Counted from the first letter of the stretch, positions 16,059 to 24,283 are shown. The stretch is DNA of 33,831 nt from Alphaproteobacteria bacterium UBA2966 (GCA_002348365.1 DEBC01000002.1:1-33831), one strand, 5' to 3'. The notes: generated by a model from the sequence alone, not told the origin. Numbers and translations: made by a program.

Positions 16059-16658
16059 TCAGGCCTCAACCTCGAAGACAACATCGAAGCGTTTCTGCAG
16101 ATCGAGCTTTTCCAGGTCGCCGCCATGGGCTTCGCCGTCGACCACGTTTTTGAGATCACGCTTCGTCTCTTCGCTCATCACGACAATGATGTTCGTTACC
16201 TCTTTCAGCGGAAACGGAAACTCGTGCCAGGTCCCAATGTTTAGGCACACACCTGACGAGCCATCGAACGAGAATGCCTCGACCGCATCCAATTCGGGCG
16301 CCTTTGATGCGGCGTCATCCCAGGAGCCATCCGACCGCCGGCAGGTGGGCCGACCCAGAACCATGACGAACGGCTTGCCGTCCAAGGGAATGAAGGTCTG
16401 GGTGTGCTTGTTGTGATATTCCATCCAACGGACTTCCATGGGCCTGGGATTCAGGGTGGCGAGCGCCAGGCACAGATCGTCTTCGGAGACGAACTGTGCG
16501 GGTTCGCTGATCCGCACGGCCTCGGCATAGAATCCAGAGTCCCGGCCCTTCTCGGCATCTGGAACGGCCAGCAAGGTTCCATACCCAGCTAAAGCTTCAG
16601 GTGTCGCCATTCTAGGTTTGAGAATGCGGTGCTCGAGACCTGCTTCGTCAGCGGACAT
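16059..16658 (-). CDS. Ureidoglycolate lyase (AllA-like) family cupin protein
   Basis: 199 residues. The AllA fold is recognisable from MEYHNKHTQTFIPLDGKPFVMVLG in the middle and the family motif GVCLNIGTWHEFPFPL near residue 145, with the conserved His and Trp. AllA releases urea from ureidoglycolate to give glyoxylate in purine (allantoin) breakdown. No other allantoin gene is in the window, and many homologues in oxidative clusters have other substrates, so the symbol is not assigned. The ATG at 16658 has GGGAGAG about 7 bases upstream. It is divergent from the frameshifted hydrolase gene. Confidence 0.8.
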   Translation of the reverse strand: MSADEAGLEHRILKPRMATPEALAGYGTLLAVPDAEKGRDSGFYAEAVRISEPAQFVSEDDLCLALATLNPRPMEVRWMEYHNKHTQTFIPLDGKPFVMVLGRPTCRRSDGSWDDAASKAPELDAVEAFSFDGSSGVCLNIGTWHEFPFPLKEVTNIIVVMSEETKRDLKNVVDGEAHGGDLEKLDLQKRFDVVFEVEA

Positions 16659-16767
16659 CCAATCTCTCCCGATGGGTCATGGCCCTGTCATGGTGCCACA
16701 GGGAAGATCAATTGTCGTCGTACATGATGATCTCGAGCGCTACCATGACGAACAGCTGAAGATCACA

Positions 16768-17615
16768 ATGGCGGACGGAACCGGTGCAATGACAGATATT
16801 CGACGCGGATTCGCCGACATCTCCGAGGGGCAGGTCCGCTATCGCACCGCAGGCGAAGGGGATCCGCCGCTGGTCATGTTCCACATGTCACCATCCTCGT
16901 CCCAGCACCTAGAGCCGCTGATCGCCCGGTTGGGAAATTCCCGAAGTGTTGTCGCGCCCGATACCCTCGGTAATGGACACTCATGCCGACCACAGCCAGC
17001 CGACCCCACGCTCGAGTACTTCGCGGAAGCGCATCTCAGGGCACTGGATGCGCTGGGGATCGATCGGTTCGATGCTTACGGCGCGCACACCGGTGCGAAG
17101 ATCGGCCTTGAACTGGCGATCACGCACCCTGATCGCGTGCGAAAAATGATCCTTGATGCCGTCTCCGTGCGTTCGTCGGCAGCAGCCGATGAACTGTTGG
17201 CCGGAATCCAGCCGGTCGAAGTCGACGACGATAGCACGCACCTCATGAAGGCCTGGCACATGGTGCGTGATTCGTACCTGTTCTTTCCGTGGTGGAAGCA
17301 CACTGCGGAGGCGAAGCGAGATCTCGGGTTGCCCGAGACACAGGCACCTCACCAGGAAGTACTGGAAATGCTGGCCTCCATCCGCACCTACCACCTCTCC
17401 TATCGCGCTGCGATCATCCACCCCAATCAGGAACGGCTGCCATGATCAAGGTACTGACCCTCATCGCCTGCGCGGAGAGCGATCAACTGTTTCCCATGCT
17501 GGATGAGGCAGCGGCGCTTGTGCCGAACGCCACCAAGGCCCCCCTGCCTTCACGCAAGGATGGCGCTGGATACGACGAAGCGGCCCGGATCTTTTGCGAG
17601 TTCCTGGACTCTTGA
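16768..17615 (+). pseudogene. Alpha/beta hydrolase interrupted by a frameshift at about 17440
   Basis: The first frame (16768-17445) encodes 225 residues of an alpha/beta hydrolase: VRYRTAGEGDPPLVMFHMSPSSS (oxyanion region), PDTLGNGHS, nucleophile elbow AYGAHTGAKIGLELA and HPDRVRKMILDAV. It stops at TGA just after IIHPNQERLP. The next frame, entered at the ATG at 17442 inside an ATGA overlap, continues as the expected next strand and helix (IKVLTLIACAESDQLFPMLDEAAALVP) to 17615. Loss of one base in CTGCCATGATC explains this. Two coupled polypeptides are formally possible but the split falls inside one domain. The elbow reads G-A-H-T-G instead of G-x-S-x-G, and no obvious catalytic His is left at the C-terminus. 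Confidence 0.75.
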
Positions 17616-17625
17616 GAATCGTTGC

Positions 17626-18171
17626 CTAAAACAACACCGCCTGCGCTGCCGGATAGTGCACGGTGCGGTTCGGTTGGATCACGGCATCCTCTCCCAGCTC
17701 TGCCGCCTCGATGCGGCCACCATCCATGATATGACGGACTTCGACCCCGGATGCGATCAGGTAGTCCGTGATGATGCGCCGGTGACACTGCCACCAGGCG
17801 GCCTCAGCACACATGACCGCACAGGCCCGCACCTCGGACTGAGACGCCAGCGCGCTGAACGACTCGCGAAACGGTGGGGTCAATGCGTAGTCCGCATAGT
17901 TCTTGAACGCCTCGACCCGCCAGGCCGTATTCGGAGATGAACCGGCATCGGGTTGTTTCGACCGGCGTCCACCCATGGATTTCACGTGCTGGTAGTCAAT
18001 CCCCGCCAGCTTGAGGTCGCTGGGCAGGGTCTCGATGTTGAATTGCGGATTTCTGCGCGAGCGCGGGAAGCTGCGGACGTCCAGAAGGAGATCGATCTCG
18101 GCTTCCTTTAGCAAGGAAATGAGCTCATCAACACCGCGTGTCGAATGGCCGACTGTGTGGACGACACCCAT
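17626..18171 (-). CDS. DUF488 family protein
   Basis: 181 residues. VHTVGHSTRGVDELISLL at the start, LLLDVRSFPRSRRNPQFN near residue 30, and the CAEAAWWQCHRRIITDYL motif near residue 120 (C-A-E then C-H-R) are the DUF488 signature. The conserved Cys, His and Arg suggest a hydrolase or nucleic-acid role, but no activity is established to my knowledge. It follows the cupin gene by 32 bases on the same strand, so they may be cotranscribed. Its stop lies 10 bases from the end of the convergent hydrolase remnant. Confidence 0.9.
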   Translation of the reverse strand: MGVVHTVGHSTRGVDELISLLKEAEIDLLLDVRSFPRSRRNPQFNIETLPSDLKLAGIDYQHVKSMGGRRSKQPDAGSSPNTAWRVEAFKNYADYALTPPFRESFSALASQSEVRACAVMCAEAAWWQCHRRIITDYLIASGVEVRHIMDGGRIEAAELGEDAVIQPNRTVHYPAAQAVLF

Positions 18172-18203
18172 GCCGTCTTCCCCGCCCCTACTCTATGCGC
18201 ATC

Positions 18204-18734
18204 TCAACGGCAGAGGTTGTCCACGAACTCTTCGCCGAGGCCGTTGCTGATGCAGTGTTTCTTGTACATCGCGATGCGGGTGAACACGTCCTCGTAGCCG
18301 GTCTGCTCGCCCTTCTCGTCGACATAAAGGATGGGGCCCATGTTGTGGAACAGCACCTTCATGTGGCCTTCATCAGGGTGCACGACCAGCGTATGAGTCT
18401 CGCCCGCAGGCTCGTAAATGAACGAGCCGGCCCGTCCGATCCAGTCACCTTCCAGGTAACCCCAGGTACCCTCCAGGGTATAGCCCAGGACGGGGGCCGG
18501 ATGACGATGGCGGCCGACAAGACCTTCGCCTTGGGCTTTCACGATATTGCACCAGGTCCCCTGGACGACGTTGAAGAGGAGCGGCCGTATGTGGACATTA
18601 TCGCTGATCGGCATCCACACGCGCTCATCGTCCTCGTCCGTCTGAAAGAAAAGCTCTTTCGAGGCTTCCTTGGGCAATGGGATATCAATGTGCTCGATAT
18701 GTTCGAAGCCTGAAAGCTTGGCCATCTCGTTCAT
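18204..18734 (-). CDS. 2,4'-dihydroxyacetophenone dioxygenase-like cupin protein
   Basis: 176 residues forming a ChrR-type cupin. The metal ligands are in GRHRHPAPVLGYTLEGTW (His76, His78) and GETHTLVV (His114). The layout resembles 2,4'-dihydroxyacetophenone dioxygenase, an iron enzyme that cleaves a C-C bond next to a ketone; other family members have unknown substrates. The ATG at 18734 is chosen because AGGAG lies 6 bases upstream; the frame is open 29 codons further. It is divergent from the metF-like gene and followed by DUF488. Cupin fold: firm. Reaction: inference. Confidence 0.8.
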   Translation of the reverse strand: MNEMAKLSGFEHIEHIDIPLPKEASKELFFQTDEDDERVWMPISDNVHIRPLLFNVVQGTWCNIVKAQGEGLVGRHRHPAPVLGYTLEGTWGYLEGDWIGRAGSFIYEPAGETHTLVVHPDEGHMKVLFHNMGPILYVDEKGEQTGYEDVFTRIAMYKKHCISNGLGEEFVDNLCR

Positions 18735-18943
18735 GTCGGTCTCCTGATCCTGATCCTCGTCCGCAACGGTGACGGAGTGATTGCTCCAGAGCACCTTACG
18801 AATGCCCCTATGGCATTGCAACCGACGCCCTGGAGGACTGGTGTGGCGTGGACAAACCCTCTAGGAGTCGCAGGGAGGCCACTGCGACAGCCGAAGGGGC
18901 AATAGAGTGCGCGTTCCGCAGGATCAAACGGGGCAGGATCGAC

Positions 18944-19867
18944 GTGACGACAGCGACCAAATCTGGAGGCCAACTCGAGCGCACACTTCTTGACGGTCAA
19001 TTCGCCGTAACCGCCGAGATCACACCGCCCTTGTCCGCCGACCCGACGTCGATGCTCGATCGAGCCGCCCCCCTCAAAGGCCTGGTGGATGCCGTGAATG
19101 TCACCGAGGGTGCCAGCGCCCGGGCGCATCTCTCGAGTCTCGCCGCGGCGGGTCAGCTGGTTGGAGCCGGTCTTGAGCCCGTTCTCCAGATCAATGGCCG
19201 TGACCGGAACAAGCTGCTTCTCGAGCGCGACATTCTCGGCGCCGCAGCACTCGGTGTGCCCAACCTCCTGGCGCTTCGCGGGGACCCTATCTCCAAAGGG
19301 GATGAGCCCGAGGCGACCGAGGTCCCCGATCTCGGTGCGGCCGATATTGTGCAGGTCGCGACCCACATGCGCGATACCGGGACGCTGCCCTCGGGTCGGG
19401 AGATCGAAGCGGCCCCGCGCGTCCTCGTCGGCGCCACGGACATGCCCATCGAGCCCACCTCCGGATGGAAGCCCGAAAGCCTTCAACGAAAACTCGATGC
19501 CGGCGCCGACTTCATCCAGACCCAGTTCTGCTTCGATGCCGACCTTCTGAAACGCTACATGTCCGCACTGTCAGATGCCGGCATTTCACGGACGACGGGT
19601 TATCTCGTTGGCCTCGGCCCTCTTACCTCGGAGCGCCAGGCGCGCTGGCTTGTCGACAACCTTTGGGGGACCGTAATCCCAGAACCGGTCATCGACCTGC
19701 TGGGCAAGGCAACGGACCCGCGCGAAGAAGGCCGACGGATCGTCGCCGACATCGCACGCGCCTACGTCGAAATTCCGGGCGTGACAGGTGTGCACATGAT
19801 GGGCCACCGAGCGGAAGCTGAGTCCGCAGAGATCATCGCGGCATCCTGCCTTATCGAGCTGCGTTGA
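18944..19867 (+). CDS. Methylenetetrahydrofolate reductase (MetF-like)
   Basis: 307 residues, single TIM barrel. FAVTAEITPPLSADP carries the catalytic Glu (residue 25), DAVNVTEGASARAHLSSLAAA, VPNLLALRGDPISKGD and DAGADFIQTQFCFDAD are the flavin- and folate-binding strands. The enzyme uses FAD to reduce 5,10-methylene- to 5-methyl-tetrahydrofolate. The protein lacks the zinc-finger MetV partner and lies alone, so a role in general C1 metabolism or in demethylation of a methylated substrate are both possible. I use the GTG at 18944 since AGGATCGAC precedes it; the frame extends to a GTG at 18848, which has GGAGG eleven bases upstream but adds a non-family tail. Confidence 0.88.
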   Translation: MTTATKSGGQLERTLLDGQFAVTAEITPPLSADPTSMLDRAAPLKGLVDAVNVTEGASARAHLSSLAAAGQLVGAGLEPVLQINGRDRNKLLLERDILGAAALGVPNLLALRGDPISKGDEPEATEVPDLGAADIVQVATHMRDTGTLPSGREIEAAPRVLVGATDMPIEPTSGWKPESLQRKLDAGADFIQTQFCFDADLLKRYMSALSDAGISRTTGYLVGLGPLTSERQARWLVDNLWGTVIPEPVIDLLGKATDPREEGRRIVADIARAYVEIPGVTGVHMMGHRAEAESAEIIAASCLIELR

Positions 19868-19961
19868 AACCGAGTTCCCGCCCCATTGAACGCGCTTGGA
19901 CACGCGCGCTACATTGCTGGACGATGATCTATCGCCCCGATTCCTCTCTGGGCCAAGGAAA

Positions 19962-21086
19962 ATGACAGAACAAGCCGATCACGCCGCGGATGCGCTCGCC
20001 TGGCTGCGTCCAACCGTCAGGGACATTCCGGACTACAAGGGTCCAAAGACGGCATCTGATGTCGATCTCGACAAAGTGCGGATCCTTCATCTCAACGAGA
20101 GCCCTCACCCGCCGTCGCCGAAAGCGATCGAGGCGATCCAGAACTTCAGCGAGAACCTGAACCGGTATCCCGACATTTATGTTCGTGCGTTGTCAGATGC
20201 ATTGTCGGACCGCACGGGCATCCCGCCGGAACAGATCGTATTCGGCGCCGGAACCGATGAGCTGGTGCATTTCATCTGTGAAATCACGACGGGCCCCGGA
20301 GACGTCGCGGTCATGCCGTGGCCGACGTTTCCCCGATATGCCCTGACGACGAGAATCGAAGGCGGAGAGTCGATCAAGGTGCCGCTCAACGATGCAGGTG
20401 CCAATGACGCGGACGCCCTGCTTGCCGCTATCAACAACCGCACGCGGACGGTCTGGTGTTGCACACCCAACCCGCCGTCGGGCGGCATGATGGATGAAGC
20501 GGCCCTGCGTCAGCTTGCGGACGGTGTCCCGGAGAACGTCCTTCTCGCGGTCGATGAGGCCTACCACGAATACGGAATGCATGCCGGCGGAGCCGATGTT
20601 CTCGATGCGATAAAGCACCGTCGCGGCCCCTGGCTCGTGTTGAGGACGTTCTCCAAAGCCTATGGTCTTGGCGCCGTTCGTGTCGGCTACGCGCTTTGCG
20701 GTTCCGTCGAGGTCGCGAATGCGTTGAGCAAGACGAAGCTGCAGTACAATACGAACTCACTGGGGCAGGCGGCAGCCCTGGCCGCGCTGGAGGATGATGC
20801 CTATCTTCAGAAAACTCTCGACCTCATGGCGACGGAGAGATCGCGCCTGGCCGAGGGACTCTCGTCGCTCGGCCTGAAGCCGTTGCCGACGGCGGCGAAC
20901 TTCGTCTCCGCCGAACTTCCGTGTAACGCGGCTGAGGTCATGAAAGCGCTGGCCGAGCGGAACATCCTGACCCGCGACTGGCGGGACCCCGGCCACCCCA
21001 GACACATCCGCATAACGGTTGGATTACCGGACGATACGGATGCCGTCCTTGCAGCCATGACCGAAATTCTCGACGAGATGGAGTGA
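19962..21086 (+). CDS. PLP-dependent aminotransferase, class I/II, HisC-like
   Basis: 374 residues. Fold-type I aminotransferase motifs: ILHLNESPHPPSPKAIEAI and RYPDIY near the N-terminus, FGAGTDELVHFICE, the PLP-ring Asp in VDEAYHEYG, and Lys232 in LRTFSKAYGLGAVRVGYA forming the Schiff base. Sequence style is that of histidinol-phosphate aminotransferase, but the gene is not in a his operon; its TGA stop overlaps the ATG of the next gene (TGATG), and the next two genes encode the halves of a thiamine-diphosphate decarboxylase. An amino acid with an anionic group (phosphonate or sulfonate) would suit a HisC-like site, its keto acid then being decarboxylated. That is inference. AGGAAA precedes the ATG at 19962. 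Confidence 0.9.
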   Translation: MTEQADHAADALAWLRPTVRDIPDYKGPKTASDVDLDKVRILHLNESPHPPSPKAIEAIQNFSENLNRYPDIYVRALSDALSDRTGIPPEQIVFGAGTDELVHFICEITTGPGDVAVMPWPTFPRYALTTRIEGGESIKVPLNDAGANDADALLAAINNRTRTVWCCTPNPPSGGMMDEAALRQLADGVPENVLLAVDEAYHEYGMHAGGADVLDAIKHRRGPWLVLRTFSKAYGLGAVRVGYALCGSVEVANALSKTKLQYNTNSLGQAAALAALEDDAYLQKTLDLMATERSRLAEGLSSLGLKPLPTAANFVSAELPCNAAEVMKALAERNILTRDWRDPGHPRHIRITVGLPDDTDAVLAAMTEILDEME

Positions 21087-21601
21087 TGGCAACGGACAGC
21101 AGCCTTTCCGGTGCAGCGGTTATCTCCGCGATCAAGGCCGCCGGGATCGAGTACATCGTGTCGGTACCCGATATCGTGACCAGCGACGGCCTGCTCTGGC
21201 CGATCGCCCGCGATCCCGAACTTCAACACATTCGCGTCTGCAAGGAAGACGAAGGTGTCTCCATCTGCGTCGCACTGGGCTATTGCGGCAGGCGCTCGCT
21301 GTTGCTGATCCAGAACACCGGCTTTCTCGACTCGATCAATGCGATCCGCGCTATTGCGGTGGAATACGAGAATCCGCTCTGCATGATGGTCGGTCTGCAA
21401 GGCAAGGAAGCAGATGTCCTGCCGACGCAATCGAACAAGGTGAGCGTGCGCATCGTCGAGCCGATGCTGGACGTCATGGGAATCGAACATCACCTGCTGC
21501 AGACGACGTCCAGCGCTGAAGCCATCGTACCGGCGGTCGATGCCGCCTATCAGGAAGATCATCCGGTGTGTTTCGTCCTCGGCCAGAGTCCCGGTGAGTA
21601 A
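21086..21601 (+). CDS. Thiamine-diphosphate decarboxylase, N-terminal (PYR-domain) subunit; sulfopyruvate/phosphonopyruvate decarboxylase alpha-like
   Basis: 171 residues, the size of ComD-type alpha subunits. The PYR domain is seen in SGAAVISAIKAAGIEYIVSVPD, the activating Glu in CKEDEGVSICVALGY, and the LIQNTGFLDSINAIRAI segment typical of sulfo- and phosphonopyruvate decarboxylases. This subunit supplies the Glu that activates the cofactor bound by the beta subunit. The ATG shares one base with the stop of the aminotransferase gene, so the two are translationally coupled. The beta-subunit gene follows after 32 bases. Substrate assignment (sulfopyruvate versus another 2-oxo acid) cannot be made from the sequence alone. 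Confidence 0.85.
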   Translation: MATDSSLSGAAVISAIKAAGIEYIVSVPDIVTSDGLLWPIARDPELQHIRVCKEDEGVSICVALGYCGRRSLLLIQNTGFLDSINAIRAIAVEYENPLCMMVGLQGKEADVLPTQSNKVSVRIVEPMLDVMGIEHHLLQTTSSAEAIVPAVDAAYQEDHPVCFVLGQSPGE

Positions 21602-21633
21602 GGGTCCAAGAGAATGAGCAGCGCGGAAACACG

Positions 21634-22215
21634 ATGTCAGACATGAAACGTATGAAGCGTGACGCCGCTCTCAAGATCATCGCCGAGCATGTCGATGACA
21701 GCCTCGTTGTTGCCGCGTATCAAGCCGCTTTCGAGTGGATCATCATTCGACCGAGCGATTGCAATCTCATCGCCACCGGCGCCATGGGACTGGTCTCCTC
21801 GCATGGGCTGGGACTGGCGATCGGCCGACCCGATCGAAAGGTCATCGTGTTCGACGGCGACGGAAGCCTGCTGATGAACCTCGGGTCGCTGGTGACGGTC
21901 GGCGAAGTCGAGCCGAAAAACTTCTACCATTTCGTCTGTAACAACGGCGTCTACGAGGCCAATGGCAGTCATCCGACGCCGGGCTCGGACAAGATCGATT
22001 TTGCGGGGCTGGCTTCCGCGGCCGGATATGCGTCCACCGACATGTTCGACGATCTCGATGACCTCTCGGCGCGCATACCTGATGTTTTGTCCCGGCAAGG
22101 GCCGGTTTTCGTCGATTTCCGGGTGGAGCGGGGTGAATCCTACCCGCAGGACTACGGTTACATGCACGGCGCCGAGCACCGCGCCGCATTCAAGGCCGCG
22201 TTGCGGGCTTCTTAA
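21634..22215 (+). CDS. Thiamine-diphosphate decarboxylase, C-terminal (PP-domain) subunit; sulfopyruvate decarboxylase beta-like
   Basis: 193 residues. The thiamine-diphosphate motif is intact: IVFDGDGSLLMNLGSLVTV (G-D-G) followed about 25 residues later by CNNGVYEANGSH (N-N). ATGAMGLVSSHGLGLAIG precedes it, as in ComE-type subunits. It pairs with the gene just upstream to build one active site between the PYR and PP domains. The first ATG (21634) gives MSDMKRMKRDAALKII; a second ATG at 21643 is possible. The 2-oxo acid produced by the aminotransferase is the likely substrate, giving an aldehyde and CO2. A glyoxalase-like remnant follows directly in the same frame after the TAA stop. Confidence 0.87.
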   Translation: MSDMKRMKRDAALKIIAEHVDDSLVVAAYQAAFEWIIIRPSDCNLIATGAMGLVSSHGLGLAIGRPDRKVIVFDGDGSLLMNLGSLVTVGEVEPKNFYHFVCNNGVYEANGSHPTPGSDKIDFAGLASAAGYASTDMFDDLDDLSARIPDVLSRQGPVFVDFRVERGESYPQDYGYMHGAEHRAAFKAALRAS

Positions 22216-22224
22216 CTCAGAAGA

Positions 22225-22640
22225 GGCGCTGACACCGCGGCCCAGGTCTTCCCCTATCTCACCCTGAACGATGCTGCCGCGGCCCTGGAATTCTACCAGG
22301 AGGCCTTTGGCGCTGACGTGTTCCGCTCCGTGATGGACGAAGGCGGCGTGAGGCTCGCCCATGCGCGCTTCAGGATCGAAGACGCGGTCATCATGGCTAC
22401 GGGTGACTACCCCGAGCTGCCCACAGGCGTAACCTCACCGGAGGCACTCGGAGGAACCGCCGTCACGATCCGTCTCGAGCTCAGTTCTCGCGAGACCGTG
22501 GACGGCATATTCGAACGCGCGGTCAAATGCGGCGCCGAGATCCTCGACCCGCCCGTGATCAAGCCTTGGAACGAATATTACGGCCGCCTGAAGGATCCAT
22601 TCGGTCATGTGTGGGCGTTCGGCGCACCGCCCGACTATAG
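22225..22640 (+). pseudogene. VOC (glyoxalase/PhnB-like) domain gene without a usable start or stop
   Basis: Directly after the TAA of the decarboxylase beta subunit, in the same frame, a complete VOC domain can be read: FPYLTLNDAAAALEFYQEAFGA, then VRLAHARFRIEDAVIMATG, PEALGGTAVTIRLELSS and GRLKDPFGHVWAFGAPP. There is no in-frame ATG, GTG or TTG before the domain; the first GTG (22318) lies inside it and would remove the first strand and helix. The frame also misses its expected end: a TAG at 22638 lies one base out of frame, and the open frame runs on for about 470 bases antisense to the peroxiredoxin gene. I read it as a decayed gene that lost its start and picked up a small indel near the end. 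Confidence 0.65.
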
Positions 22641-22656
22641 AGCACCGAAGAGGTCG

Positions 22657-23304
22657 CTAGCCCAACCCCTTCAGGTCTTCGATGGTTTTCTCCGGTTCCG
22701 GACGATGCGTGTAGTCGGGATCGACATCCGCGGCGCGGATCACGCCACCGGAGTCGATTACGTAGCGCGCCGGCATCGGCAACGTCCAGCTGTCTTCGCC
22801 GTTGTGTTTGGGCAGATCGATACCGATGCTGAGATAGACGTCACGCAGTTCGGCGGGCACCTCAAAGGTCAATCCGAGCTGGTTCGCATAGGCGTTACCC
22901 GGATCAGTGAGAAGGTCGAATTTCAACTTGTGCCGTTCGGTCATGGTGAGGCTGTGTTCAGCCAATTGCGGCGTCAGCGCGACGATCGTCGCTGCGGCAC
23001 TCTGGATTTCGTCTGCGACTTCCTGCAGAGCGTACAGCTCCGCATTGCAGTAGGGTCACCAGCTGCCCCGGAAGATCGTCAGTACGACCGCCCCCCTTGC
23101 CAGCAGATCGGCTGATTGCACCATCTGGCCATGCGCGTTGGTAAGGCTGAACGCGGGAAGTGTCGCGCCCACTCCGGCGACGCGGTCGAGAATTCCCGAC
23201 GCCCGCAGGTCTGCGGTGGCCTTGCCCATGACGGCGCGTTTCTCTTCCGGGACGCGTTTCTTCGCCCCTTCACGCAGGGCGTCCAGTTTCTCAGCCAGTG
23301 ACAT
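22657..23304 (-). CDS. Peroxiredoxin-like selenoprotein with TGA-encoded selenocysteine (U83)
   Basis: Reading through the TGA at 23058-23056 gives a full 215-residue AhpC/TSA-type peroxiredoxin-like protein: an N-terminal helical part (AEKLDALREGAKKR), GATLPAFSLTNAHGQMVQ, VVLTIFRGSW, the TGA, PYCNAELYALQEVADEI, TIVALTPQ, FDLLTDPGNAYANQLGLTF, IGIDLPKHNGEDSWTLPMPARYVID and DYTHRPEP. The family has GSWCPYC at this point, so the TGA replaces exactly the first redox Cys and gives a U-x-x-C site (U83, C86). The frame is open and conserved on both sides, and a hairpin of SECIS type follows. The ATG at 23304 has GGAG six bases upstream. It lies 26 bases after soeC, probably cotranscribed. The alternative is a nonsense mutation; standard callers will split or drop this gene. 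Confidence 0.85.
23018..23051 (-). promoter_or_regulatory. Candidate bacterial SECIS element just downstream of the TGA codon
   Basis: On the minus strand, an 8-pair stem (TGCGGAGC with GCTCTGCA, one G-U pair) closes a TGTAC pentaloop at 23036-23032; an outer ACT/AGT triplet can also pair. The loop starts 19 bases after the TGA and has G as its second base. Bacterial SECIS hairpins lie within the coding region with the loop roughly 16-37 bases after the UGA and a G in the first two loop positions, so spacing, stem and loop all fit. Binding by SelB is inferred. Confidence 0.7.
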
Positions 23305-23330
23305 GGCGTTCTCCATTTTGTGTTCAAATC

Positions 23331-24278
23331 CTATACCTCACATGCACCGTAATAGAGCGTGACAACGTGTTTTGCCTCGGCAAAGAAGAGCCAGCGCTCC
23401 ACGACAACGCCTGCCATGCAGGATAACGCGGACAGAGATGCGGCGACCAGCGCGGGAATAGAGGGCAGCGTCAGCAACAGAAGTGACAGCGCGAGAGGAA
23501 GCGCGAAGGTCAAGATGACTGCGATGCGCCGAAGCTTCGCCGCGTGTTTGCGCGCGATCCGGTATCCCATCTCGCGCTGCAGATAGTTATCCTGCGTATG
23601 AGGCGGGTCCAGCAGGCGGACATCGCCAAAGTTACCAAGTCCGGTGGCGCTGCCCGACGTGCTGACGGGAGCCGCCGCGTCGATATCGCGCCAATAGATG
23701 ACCTTCAGTAGCCAGCTTGCGGCGAGCACGATGGAGACGACGAGGGCCGATTCGGGCCGCTCCAGCCCAAAGACGCGGGTCAGTGCATCGAAGCTGACAC
23801 CTCCAGTCGCCAGCGCGAGAGCCAGATAATTCGGCACGACCCAACGATTGTGCCAGCGCGGGATGGCGCGCAGGGAAGCATAGATCATCCCCGTGCAGTA
23901 GACGGTAAGGGCCGCGCCGATGGCCGCCAGGACGCCGAGTATCCCCCACCAACCCGTCGTCCTGCCGAACAGCACCCAGCCCGCAGCAAAGAGAACTGCC
24001 GGGACATAAGTTGCAAGGGCCACCAGGCCTTCGCGCGATAACCAGGAGGAACGCCATTGGGTAACAGCACGCCAAGCCCGTTCAGGGTGACCGAGATGAA
24101 ATGTCGAAGACAGCAGTCCGAAAGTGATCAGGCCGAGAGCCACCGCCATTCCAGTGATACCGAACCAACGATCCGCCGGGATGAGGCCAGCCGCAGCGTA
24201 GAGGCCGAGCAGCGCCAGCAAGCCGTAACCCAGCCCCGAAGCGGTCGTGAAAAAGATGACAGAATAGGCGGGATGCAT
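23331..24278 (-). CDS. soeC: Membrane anchor subunit of a molybdo-oxidoreductase, DmsC/SoeC-like
   Basis: 315 residues with about eight hydrophobic segments, beginning HPAYSVIFFTTASGLGYGLLALLGLY. The DmsC family layout is clear, including STFHLGHPERAWRAVTQWRSSWLSREG after the second span and YCTGMIYASLRAIPRWHN later. This subunit anchors the complex in the cytoplasmic membrane and passes electrons to quinone. Length and gene order (A-B-C) fit the sulfite dehydrogenase SoeABC. The gap to soeB is 5 bases, so translation is coupled. Other DMSO-reductase-family complexes share this anchor type; the SoeC name depends on the SoeA call. Confidence 0.85.
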   Translation of the reverse strand: MHPAYSVIFFTTASGLGYGLLALLGLYAAAGLIPADRWFGITGMAVALGLITFGLLSSTFHLGHPERAWRAVTQWRSSWLSREGLVALATYVPAVLFAAGWVLFGRTTGWWGILGVLAAIGAALTVYCTGMIYASLRAIPRWHNRWVVPNYLALALATGGVSFDALTRVFGLERPESALVVSIVLAASWLLKVIYWRDIDAAAPVSTSGSATGLGNFGDVRLLDPPHTQDNYLQREMGYRIARKHAAKLRRIAVILTFALPLALSLLLLTLPSIPALVAASLSALSCMAGVVVERWLFFAEAKHVVTLYYGACEV

Positions 24279-24283
24279 GAATC

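Noticed and set aside
17443..17445. TGA in the alpha/beta hydrolase as a second selenocysteine codon
   Set aside because: The frame after this TGA meets another stop within a few codons; protein similarity continues in a different frame, so it is a frameshift, not recoding.
22318..23115. A 265-codon forward open frame from a GTG, taken as one gene
   Set aside because: Its first 107 codons are the VOC remnant; the rest is antisense to the well-conserved peroxiredoxin-like gene and shows no family similarity.
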